Source: Acidimicrobiaceae bacterium
GTDB lineage: Bacteria > Actinomycetota > Acidimicrobiia > Acidimicrobiales > UBA10347
Reading direction: 5' to 3'
Assembly: GCA_003485885.1 (NCBI GenBank)
Contig: DNHM01000551.1
Coordinates: 12,405-19,449 of the forward strand
Length of the DNA stretch: 7,045 bases
Part shown: positions 1 to 5,354 of the stretch, piece by piece
How positions within the stretch are numbered: the stretch's first letter is position 1
Layout of the letters: each line of letters begins with the position of its first letter
Translations under genes and position numbers: made by a program
Notes under the pieces: model-generated
Told to the model about the DNA's origin: nothing
The model's input: the letters and a program-made list of their open reading frames with translations, nothing else
The model's database searches: none

Positions 1-126
1 GTGCAGGTCACCCACACCAACTACGACGGCATGGTCCACGCCTTCTTCCAACTCAGCCCGCTCTCTGACGCTGGCAAAGCGGCAATTACCCAGGTCGCCG
101 AAGCAGCCAAAGCCGCATTGGCCTGA
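1..126 (+). CDS. alpha/beta hydrolase (HSL-type esterase), C-terminal end only
   Basis: This is the last 41 codons of a gene that begins outside the window. The frame is open from base 1 and ends at TGA 124-126, so the GTG at position 1 is probably an internal valine codon and not a start. The visible peptide contains NYDGMVHAFFQL. This matches the C-terminal signature of the hormone-sensitive-lipase group of alpha/beta hydrolases (usually Y-x-G-M-x-H-G-F), in which the histidine (residue 13 here) completes the Ser-Asp-His triad. The usual Gly after the His is Ala. The tail is an alanine-rich helix, as is normal where these enzymes end. Expected activity is hydrolysis of a carboxylic ester in the cytoplasm; the substrate cannot be told from the tail. 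The gene converges on the dehydrogenase at 171-1091, with 44 nt between the stop codons. The family call is fairly firm from the motif, but the nucleophile elbow and oxyanion hole cannot be seen. Confidence 0.8.
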   Translation: MQVTHTNYDGMVHAFFQLSPLSDAGKAAITQVAEAAKAALA

Positions 127-148
127 ACGTCACTCGCTGTTCGACAAT

Positions 149-166
149 GAGCGCTCTGCCGCGCTC
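149..166. terminator. hairpin between convergent genes, candidate bidirectional terminator
   Basis: A perfect inverted repeat, GAGCGC-TCTGCC-GCGCTC, has 6-bp G/C-rich arms and a 6-nt loop. It lies inside the 44-nt gap between the convergent stop codons at 126 and 171. There is no T-tract on either side, so it is not a classical intrinsic terminator. U-less hairpin terminators have been proposed in actinobacteria. The position is the main support. Confidence 0.45.
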
Positions 167-170
167 GAAC

Positions 171-1091
171 TCAGCTGGGCCGGCGCCGGCGAGTCATCAC
201 GTTCTCTTTGGCCTGAGCGACCAGGCCAGGGATCACATCGCTGAGTTCGGCAGGATCCCAGCGGTCGTCCTTGTTGGCCTTGGGGCCGCCTTCCCAGCCT
301 TCCATACAGCTGATCGTGCCACCGTTTACCAGGAACACTCGGCCGGTGACTTCTCGCGCGGCCGGTTCGTTCGAACCAAGCCACACCACGGTCGGTGCCA
401 CATTGTCGGGATGCAGGAAGTCGAACTCGCCCTTTTCGATCTCTTGCTGGCCATAGGGCAGATCTTCGGTCATACGAGTGCGAGCGCCGGGAGCGATGCA
501 GTTCACCGTGACCCCGTATCGACCGAGCTCAGCTGACGCAATGATCGAGAATGATGCAATGCCAGCCTTGGCTGCGCCGTAGTTGGTCTGGCCCGGATTA
601 CCGAACACGCCAGACGTGCTGCTGGTGTTGATAAGCGCAGCGCCTTCGACCGGTGTGTCATTCTTGATCATCTCTCGCCAATACGCCGCAGCATGGCGAG
701 CCGGGGCAAACGTGCCTTTCAAGTGCACGTTGATGACGGCATCCCATTCTTCTTCGGTCATATTTGCCAACATGCGGTCGCGCAAAATGCCGGCATTGTT
801 AACAAGCACATGCAGCGTGCCGAAGTGCTCCACCGCCTGATTGATCATGTTGGCCGCTCCGTCCCAGCTGGACACGTCGTCGCCATTGGCGATTGCTTCG
901 CCGCCCATGGCTTCGATCTCGGCAACAACTTCTTGTGCTGGAGTCAGGTCTCCACCCACTCCATCACGGGCTCCGCCTAGGTCGTTGACCACGACCTTGG
1001 CTCCTTGGCGAGCGAATTCGAGTGCATGTCCACGACCAATTCCTCGTCCTGCTCCCGTGACTATGACTACTTTGCCGTCGCAGATTCCCAT
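171..1091 (-). CDS. short-chain dehydrogenase/reductase, MFE-2/3-hydroxyacyl-CoA dehydrogenase-like
   Basis: A complete 306-residue classical SDR with a Rossmann fold, using NAD(H) or NADP(H). Visible motifs are the cofactor loop TGAGRGIG (residues 12-19), Asp37 in VVVNDLGG at the end of beta-2 (favours NAD+), NNAG (98-101), Asn121, and the catalytic Ser158, Tyr171 and Lys175 (YGAAK). The stretch NDLGG followed by a Gly-rich insert and an A-x-x-VV-x-EI segment is typical of the dehydrogenase part of peroxisomal multifunctional enzyme 2 and its stand-alone bacterial relatives. These oxidise 3-hydroxyacyl-CoA or hydroxysteroid-type substrates. About 50 residues follow the usual SDR end (NGG at 256-258), as in that subgroup, and finish in RRRRPS. 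The ATG at 1091 has a strong Shine-Dalgarno (GGGGGA, complement of 1097-1102) six bases upstream. The gene is divergent from the amidohydrolase at 1204. SDR class is certain; the acyl-CoA substrate is inferred from subgroup resemblance. Confidence 0.92.
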   Translation of the reverse strand: MGICDGKVVIVTGAGRGIGRGHALEFARQGAKVVVNDLGGARDGVGGDLTPAQEVVAEIEAMGGEAIANGDDVSSWDGAANMINQAVEHFGTLHVLVNNAGILRDRMLANMTEEEWDAVINVHLKGTFAPARHAAAYWREMIKNDTPVEGAALINTSSTSGVFGNPGQTNYGAAKAGIASFSIIASAELGRYGVTVNCIAPGARTRMTEDLPYGQQEIEKGEFDFLHPDNVAPTVVWLGSNEPAAREVTGRVFLVNGGTISCMEGWEGGPKANKDDRWDPAELSDVIPGLVAQAKENVMTRRRRPS

Positions 1092-1203
1092 GTGTTTCCC
1101 CCGGTTCGTTGTTCCTCGATGCTGGCACGATGCGACGATCAGAAGAAATCACGGGTATTTTCGATGCATACATCCCACATCCATCCAGTTCAGGGAGATC
1201 ACG
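1092..1203. promoter_or_regulatory. divergent intergenic region, presumed back-to-back promoters
   Basis: This 112-bp gap separates the start codons of two divergent genes (ATG 1091 on the - strand, ATG 1204 on the + strand), so it should hold both promoters. Each start has a good Shine-Dalgarno: GGGGGA on the - strand (1097-1102) and AGGGAG on the + strand (1192-1197, 6 nt from ATG). I could not identify convincing -35/-10 pairs. Short recurrences of CGATG (1117-1121, 1128-1132, 1162-1166) and the 6-bp palindrome ATGCAT (1164-1169) are visible but may be chance. Confidence 0.5.
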
Positions 1204-2433
1204 ATGAGTGCAGCACGAGTTGACGGAGACCGTCTGTGGTCACGACTCATGGAGATGGCCGAGATCGGGCCGGGTATTGCCGGCGGCTCGAATCGCCAGG
1301 CGCTGTCCGACGAAGACAAGGCTGGCCGAGACCTGTTCATGGGATGGGCTGCCGACGCAGGCTGCACCTTCGAATTCGACGAGATCGGCAACTTGTTCGC
1401 CACTCGACCCGGGAGCAATCCCGACTTGCCACCGGTCATGACTGGGTCCCACCTGGACACCCAACCAACCGGTGGTCGTTTCGACGGCGTGTACGGCGTG
1501 TTGGGCGGACTCGAAGTCATCGAGACGTTGAACGACCTCGGTGTCACCACCGAAGCCCCGCTTGAGATCGTGGTGTGGACGAACGAGGAGGGCTCCCGCT
1601 TCCAGCCGTCGATGATGGGCTCCGCAGTCTGGGGTGGTGCACTTCCACTCGAACAAGCGCTGAAGCACGAAGACTTCGACGGCAAGTCGGTCGGCGAAGA
1701 ACTCAAACGACTTGGCTGGGACGGCGAGCTGGCAGCACGACCTCGGCCTTACACCGCAGCGTTTGAACTGCACATCGAACAGGGCCCCATCTTGGAAGCC
1801 GATGCGATCGAGATCGGCATCGTGACTGCGGTGCAGGGATTCCGTTGGTACACCGTCGAACTGGGTGGCCACCCTGCCCACGCCGGGCCAACCCCCATGG
1901 ATGTGCGCAAGGACCCGGCCCGAGCACTGGGCGACATCCTGTCTGGCGTGTACGCATTGGCTGCCGAACACTCACCGTGGGCTCGAGCCACGTTTGCCCA
2001 GTTCCGCAGCGAACCAATCTCGCCCAACACCATCCCCGAGAAGATCACGTTCTCCCTCGACATGCGCAACCCCGACGGCGACACCTTGTTGGCGATGGAT
2101 GCCTCCATGCGAGACATCGTGAGTGCGCAAGTTGAACGCCATGGCGTGAGCACCGCAATCCATGTCGATACCGATTCACCCCCGGTCGTCTTCCACGACG
2201 ACTGCATCGCTGCCGTTGAAGCCTCGGTTGAGGAACTGGGATTCAGCCACAAACGTATGGTCTCTGGCGCTGGGCACGATGCCTGCTACGTAGCCGCCCA
2301 CTACCCCACGTCCATGATCTTTGTGCCATGCGACGAGGGCCTTTCTCACAACGAAGCCGAGAACATTTCCATCGAACAAGCTGAACGTGGTGCCTCAGTA
2401 CTTCTTGGTGCGGTCCGCCGCATGGCAGGCTGA
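1204..2433 (+). CDS. M20-family Zn-dependent amidohydrolase (N-carbamoyl-L-amino acid hydrolase/allantoate amidohydrolase type)
   Basis: A cytoplasmic metal-dependent amidohydrolase of 409 residues, the usual family length. Members hydrolyse N-carbamoyl-amino acids, ureido acids or allantoate, releasing CO2 and ammonia in hydantoin, pyrimidine or purine catabolism. All binuclear metal ligands expected from bacterial allantoate amidohydrolase and beta-ureidopropionase are visible: His83 and Asp94 (GSHLDT...GGRFDGVYG), Glu129 (TNEEG, with Glu128 as catalytic base), His190 (ELHIEQGP) and His382 (GLSHNEAE). Substrate-side residues are also conserved: His226 in the lid-domain motif HAGPTPM, Asn275 (SPNTIP) and Arg288 (LDMRN). 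The ATG at 1204 is preferred because AGGGAG (1192-1197) lies 6 nt upstream and family similarity begins there. The frame stays open upstream to 841, but that part is antisense to the dehydrogenase. The serine hydrolase gene follows after only 4 nt, so the two are probably one operon. Substrate undetermined: carbamoyl-amino acid, ureidoglycolate-like and allantoate are all possible. Confidence 0.93.
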   Translation: MSAARVDGDRLWSRLMEMAEIGPGIAGGSNRQALSDEDKAGRDLFMGWAADAGCTFEFDEIGNLFATRPGSNPDLPPVMTGSHLDTQPTGGRFDGVYGVLGGLEVIETLNDLGVTTEAPLEIVVWTNEEGSRFQPSMMGSAVWGGALPLEQALKHEDFDGKSVGEELKRLGWDGELAARPRPYTAAFELHIEQGPILEADAIEIGIVTAVQGFRWYTVELGGHPAHAGPTPMDVRKDPARALGDILSGVYALAAEHSPWARATFAQFRSEPISPNTIPEKITFSLDMRNPDGDTLLAMDASMRDIVSAQVERHGVSTAIHVDTDSPPVVFHDDCIAAVEASVEELGFSHKRMVSGAGHDACYVAAHYPTSMIFVPCDEGLSHNEAENISIEQAERGASVLLGAVRRMAG

Positions 2434-2437
2434 GGCT

Positions 2438-3580
2438 ATGGCAAATATCAAGGGCACAATCAGCGACGCGCGTTTTGAGAAGTTGGGGTTACTACTTAGC
2501 GACACGCTCGACTCTGGCGAAGACGTCGGCGCCTCGGTTTGTGTGACGGTTGACGGCGAAACAGTCGTGGATATTTGGGGCGGTCACGCCGACGAAGCCC
2601 AGACCACTGAATGGCAAGAAGACACGATCACCAACGTCTGGTCAACAACCAAAACAATGACGTTCCTGTCGGCGTTGCTGCTCGTCGAACGCGGCCAACT
2701 GGACTTCTATGCACCGGTTGCGCAGTATTGGCCAGAGTTCGCCCAGAACGGCAAGGAAAACATCGAGGTCCGCCATCTCATGGGTCACACCTCGGGCGTT
2801 TCAGCATGGGCTCAGCCAGTCACCACGGAAGACATCTACGACTGGGACAAGTCAACCTCGATGCTCGCAGCGCAAGCTCCGTGGTGGGAACCCGGCACGG
2901 CATCGGGTTACCACGCACTCAATCAGGGTCACCTGATCGGCGAAGTGATCCGGCGCATCGACGGCCGCATGCTCGGTGACTTCTTTGCCCAGGAGATTGC
3001 AGGCCCGATGGGTGCCGACTTCCACATCGGTCTGGCCGAGAGCGAGTTCGGACGGATCGCCAACGTGATCCCGCCTGAAGACGTGCCTATTGATTTGGCG
3101 ACCATCGACATGGAGAGCATCGCGATGAAGACCTTCACTGGGCCTGCTCCAAGTGCCACAACTGCGTGGGAAACATCATGGCGTCAGGCCTGCGTGCCTG
3201 CAGCCAATGGGCACGGCAATGCTCGTTCGGTCGCCCAGATTCAGGCGATCGTGGCCAACGGCGGAACCGCTGGCGGCGTCACCTTGCTGTCAGACGAGAC
3301 CATCGACAAGATCTTCGACGAACAGGCCCATGGCACCGACATGGTGCTCGGTCTGCCCGTTCGATTCGGTATGGGTTACGCCATGCCCTCAGAAGGCGCC
3401 CCGTACCTACCCGAAGGCAAGATTGCCTACTGGGGCGGCTGGGGCGGCAGTTCCATCGTGGTTGACACCGAACGCAACATGACGTTCGCCTACATGATGA
3501 ATCGCATGGACGCCGGTCTCACTGGCGACTTCCGCAGCATCAACCTGACCACCGCTACCTACGACGCACTCGGCGGATAA
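2438..3580 (+). CDS. serine hydrolase of the beta-lactamase/class C (EstB-like) fold
   Basis: A 380-residue serine hydrolase of the beta-lactamase-related family, which includes class VIII esterases, D-aminopeptidases and penicillin-binding-like amidases. Visible motifs are S-x-x-K as STTK (Ser69 nucleophile, Lys72 general base, in NVWSTTKTM), HLMGHTSG (residues 113-120) usual after the first motif, Tyr158 in GYHALNQG (replacing the Y-x-N element), and WGGWGG (332-337) where lactamases have KTG. This WGG form is the esterase/amidase variant, so true beta-lactamase activity is unlikely. There is no signal peptide or lipobox, which suggests a cytoplasmic enzyme and argues against a cell-wall role. 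The ATG at 2438 lies 4 nt after the upstream TGA, with GGCAGG (2424-2429) 8 nt before it inside the upstream gene. The frame is open further upstream to 2321, but that part only overlaps the preceding gene. Co-transcription with the amidohydrolase suggests both act on the same amide or ester compound (inference). Confidence 0.92.
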   Translation: MANIKGTISDARFEKLGLLLSDTLDSGEDVGASVCVTVDGETVVDIWGGHADEAQTTEWQEDTITNVWSTTKTMTFLSALLLVERGQLDFYAPVAQYWPEFAQNGKENIEVRHLMGHTSGVSAWAQPVTTEDIYDWDKSTSMLAAQAPWWEPGTASGYHALNQGHLIGEVIRRIDGRMLGDFFAQEIAGPMGADFHIGLAESEFGRIANVIPPEDVPIDLATIDMESIAMKTFTGPAPSATTAWETSWRQACVPAANGHGNARSVAQIQAIVANGGTAGGVTLLSDETIDKIFDEQAHGTDMVLGLPVRFGMGYAMPSEGAPYLPEGKIAYWGGWGGSSIVVDTERNMTFAYMMNRMDAGLTGDFRSINLTTATYDALGG

Positions 3581-3731
3581 TCCACTCTGAAGCCCAGACG
3601 AATGACCTTTGGCCCTTCCTCCTAGCCGCACCTTCTGCCTGAATCAAGGTGACGAACCGCTCGAGAACGGTCGATCACGCAGGTCAGCGATAAGTGAACG
3701 AAGGAAATCGACATCAGGCACGTAGCGGGTT

Positions 3732-3746
3732 CCGAAATCGATTCGG
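3732..3746 (+). repeat. small inverted repeat abutting the presumed GTG start
   Basis: CCGAA-ATCGA-TTCGG is a perfect 5-bp-arm inverted repeat whose last base is the G of the presumed GTG start at 3746. It lies where a Shine-Dalgarno would be expected. At this size it could be chance; its interest is only its position. Confidence 0.3.
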
Positions 3747-4417
3747 TGGCGTCACCATCACACAACGAGTCCGGCGCTGCCACGGTCGATCTGACGACCG
3801 AGGCTCGCTGGTTTTTCGATGGACCGTTGCCGGCCGAAGTCCTCACCTGGTTCACCAACGAGGGCACTGCGGGCGTTGTTGAGGACCGTTGCGATGTGTA
3901 CCGGATCGAGGAGCAGCCCAGGGTCGACGTGGGCGTGAAACGCCGGGACGGTGCGACCTTGGAGTTGAAGCTGCGGCTCCGAGGACCGGAGCCGGTCTTG
4001 ATGGGGCACGATCTACACGGCCTGACGGAGTCGTGGCAACGGTGGAGCCCCGCTGGCGAGCGAGTCGATCTCAGCCACCAAACGAGCTGGGCCGAAGTCG
4101 ACAAGCGCATCATCAAACGACGGTTCGCAGCAAATGGTGACGAGGTGCTGCTGTCAGCCGATGCTCGAGCCAAGACCCACCAAGGCTGCGATGTCGAAGT
4201 TGTCTCTATTTCGGTCGATGGCGCCACCGAGTGGAGTTTTGCCTTCGCTGCCTTCGGCCCTGCAGACCACAACCAGTGCCTAACTACTGCATGGGCGACT
4301 CTGGTGAGTAAACATCCGCAACCCGACCAGCTTCGGCTTCGAGCCGGCAACTCCAAGGGTTACCCCGAGTGGCTCGTCGGCCTGACATTGCGCTCTACCG
4401 CTCGCGAGCTGTCTTAA
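3746..4417 (+). CDS. CYTH-like domain protein of unknown function
   Basis: A 223-residue protein I cannot assign to a characterised enzyme. The body resembles CYTH/triphosphate-tunnel-like proteins: an N-terminal EARWFFDGPLP (19-29), then alternating charged beta-strand segments VGVKRRDG (62-69) and LELKLRLRG (72-80), an ESWQRW tryptophan motif (95-100), a run of basic residues near 120-126, CDVEVVSISVDG (148-159), WSFAFAAFG (163-171) and YPEWL (206-210). Alternating Lys/Arg strands are what a tunnel binding a phosphorylated ligand would show, but the canonical ExExK is not clear. The start is unresolved. GTG 3746 is the only GTG, TTG or ATG after the in-frame stop at 3695-3697 and ahead of the conserved region, yet it has no Shine-Dalgarno and lies at the edge of a small hairpin. 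There are no transmembrane segments or signal peptide. The 3' end overlaps the convergent crotonase gene by 23 bp. The antisense frame here is Ser/Arg-rich and unlike a protein, which supports this strand. Confidence 0.75.
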   Translation: MASPSHNESGAATVDLTTEARWFFDGPLPAEVLTWFTNEGTAGVVEDRCDVYRIEEQPRVDVGVKRRDGATLELKLRLRGPEPVLMGHDLHGLTESWQRWSPAGERVDLSHQTSWAEVDKRIIKRRFAANGDEVLLSADARAKTHQGCDVEVVSISVDGATEWSFAFAAFGPADHNQCLTTAWATLVSKHPQPDQLRLRAGNSKGYPEWLVGLTLRSTARELS

Positions 4418-5180
4418 AATCAGGTTCCCGTTTCTCTAAGAAAGCGGCGATCGCTTCTTTGTGCTCAGGCGTCTCGTACGCCTGATTCAGCAACTGGAGC
4501 TCGAGCCGCTGCACATCCCTGAGCGAAGCATTACTCATGTTCTCGGTCAGTAGTTGTTTGGTGAACCGCAGCGACGCCTGGGGGTTGTCGCCCATGGCTC
4601 GCGCCATCTCGTGGGCGGCATCGAGCAACTGCTCCGCTGGCACACACTGATCAATCAAGCCGATCTCGGCTGCTTCTTCGGCCAGGATCGTCTTGCCCGT
4701 CAGCATGAGTTCACTGGCTTTACCGAAACCGACTCGCATGGGCACCAGGTTGGAGCTGCCCAGTTCGGGCACCACACCAACCTTCACAAACCGCAGGCTG
4801 AACTTTGCGCCCGCCGCCCCAATGATGTGGTCCATCGACATGACCTGGCTGAGACCAACACCGATCGCGGGGCCGTTGACTGCGGCCACGATCGGTTTAC
4901 ACGACCGCATGAGCCCGACCCAGTCCATCGGCGTGCGGTCTTCTTCATCTCCATCGAGCTGGGCTTGAAACACCTCGCTCATGTCTGCGCCGGCGCAGAA
5001 GCCACGGCCCGCTCCGGTCACCACGATCGCGATCACATCATTGTCATCGTTCGCTGCGCTGATCGCATCGGCCATCTCGATACCCATACGCGGTGTCCAC
5101 GCGTTGAGTTTCTCGGGCCGATTCATGGTCACGGTGAGCACACCGTCAACAACGTTGGTCAGAATAGTTTCGTACTGCAA
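4395..5180 (-). CDS. crotonase-fold enoyl-CoA hydratase/isomerase family protein, probably isomerase-type
   Basis: A 261-residue complete crotonase-superfamily enzyme acting on acyl-CoA thioesters in the cytoplasm. Typical features are NRPEKLNAW (20-28), the first oxyanion-hole loop GRGFCAGADM (58-67), the second AVNGPAIGVG (100-109) and the C-terminal helix with FLEKREPDF (247-255). Aligned by eye to rat mitochondrial enoyl-CoA hydratase, the two catalytic glutamates (rat Glu144 and Glu164) are replaced by Ser111 and Phe131. A glutamate is present at 139 in GVVPELGSS, where delta3,delta2-enoyl-CoA isomerases (G-L-x-P-E-G) and PaaG (G-L-V-P-D) carry their single acid. A double-bond isomerase role is therefore more likely than hydration. 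The TTG start at 5180 is supported by GGGGGAA on the - strand (complement of 5183-5189), 4 nt before it, and by the usual M-x-Y-E-T-I-L family start. The next Met is residue 19, too far in. Convergent 23-bp overlap with the CYTH-like gene; divergent from the SDR at 5355. Confidence 0.93.
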   Translation of the reverse strand: MQYETILTNVVDGVLTVTMNRPEKLNAWTPRMGIEMADAISAANDDNDVIAIVVTGAGRGFCAGADMSEVFQAQLDGDEEDRTPMDWVGLMRSCKPIVAAVNGPAIGVGLSQVMSMDHIIGAAGAKFSLRFVKVGVVPELGSSNLVPMRVGFGKASELMLTGKTILAEEAAEIGLIDQCVPAEQLLDAAHEMARAMGDNPQASLRFTKQLLTENMSNASLRDVQRLELQLLNQAYETPEHKEAIAAFLEKREPDFKTARER

Positions 5181-5187
5181 GGTTCCC

Positions 5188-5210
5188 CCAAGATCGGTAC
5201 TTCATCTTGG
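5188..5210. repeat. inverted repeat CCAAGAT-N9-ATCTTGG next to the crotonase ribosome binding site
   Basis: Perfect 7-bp arms (5188-5194 and 5204-5210) are separated by 9 nt. On the - strand mRNA the second arm runs directly into the GGGGGAA Shine-Dalgarno of the crotonase and shares its first two Gs. It could be a repressor operator or a 5'-leader hairpin limiting ribosome access. Seen directly; the function is inference. Confidence 0.45.
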
Positions 5211-5255
5211 TAGGTAACTCACAGTCACGCCAATCTGCGTAGTGCTTCAGCATGC

Positions 5256-5295
5256 AACTCCAAGGAGTTTGACGAATCGGTGTCACTTCCGACAC
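5256..5295. repeat. two adjacent palindromes, candidate operator sites
   Basis: AACTCC-AA-GGAGTT (5256-5269, perfect 6-bp arms) is followed by GTGTC-N6-GACAC (5280-5295, perfect 5-bp arms). The first ends on the first T of a TTGACG hexamer. The second fills the spacer and enters the -10-like hexamer of the candidate promoter. This is how repressor operators are often placed. No regulator gene lies in the window. Confidence 0.4.
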
Positions 5296-5298
5296 AAT
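5269..5298 (+). promoter_or_regulatory. candidate sigma-70-type promoter for the SDR gene at 5355
   Basis: TTGACG (5269-5274, 5 of 6 to TTGACA) and CACAAT (5293-5298, 4 of 6 to TATAAT) are separated by 18 nt. Transcription would start near 5305, leaving a leader of about 50 nt before GTG 5355. Two palindromes overlap it. The -10 is weak, so confidence is moderate. Confidence 0.45.
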
Positions 5299-5354
5299 CA
5301 CCCCGCAACGATCAGCAACACTGACCAAGCGCCGACGACATCGGGAGATGCAAC

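Noticed and set aside
841..1203. In-frame upstream extension of the amidohydrolase (121 extra codons)
   Set aside because: It lies mostly antisense to the well-supported SDR at 171-1091, reads as a low-complexity Pro/Ser/Thr sequence, and ATG 1204 has a good Shine-Dalgarno at family-typical length.
1240..1971. Long open frame on the - strand inside the amidohydrolase
   Set aside because: It is antisense to a gene with all catalytic residues intact and shows no recognisable motifs.
2438..3580. True beta-lactamase (antibiotic resistance) role
   Set aside because: The KTG motif is replaced by WGG, the Y-x-N element is altered and there is no signal peptide. These point to the esterase/amidase branch.
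3581..3745. Possible small gene or promoter in the gap before the CYTH-like gene, such as GTG 3694 with a 62-codon frame
   Set aside because: The frame is Arg-rich, overlaps the CYTH-like gene and has no family features. No convincing -35/-10 pair or strong terminator was visible in the gap.
3622..4356. Long open frame on the - strand opposite the CYTH-like gene (244 codons)
   Set aside because: The translation is Ser/Arg/Thr-rich without domain-like patterning, while the + strand frame shows conserved-looking motifs. It is most likely a shadow of GC-rich codon use.
4554..5213. Open frame on the + strand across the crotonase gene
   Set aside because: It is His/Arg-rich and antisense to a complete crotonase, so a shadow frame.
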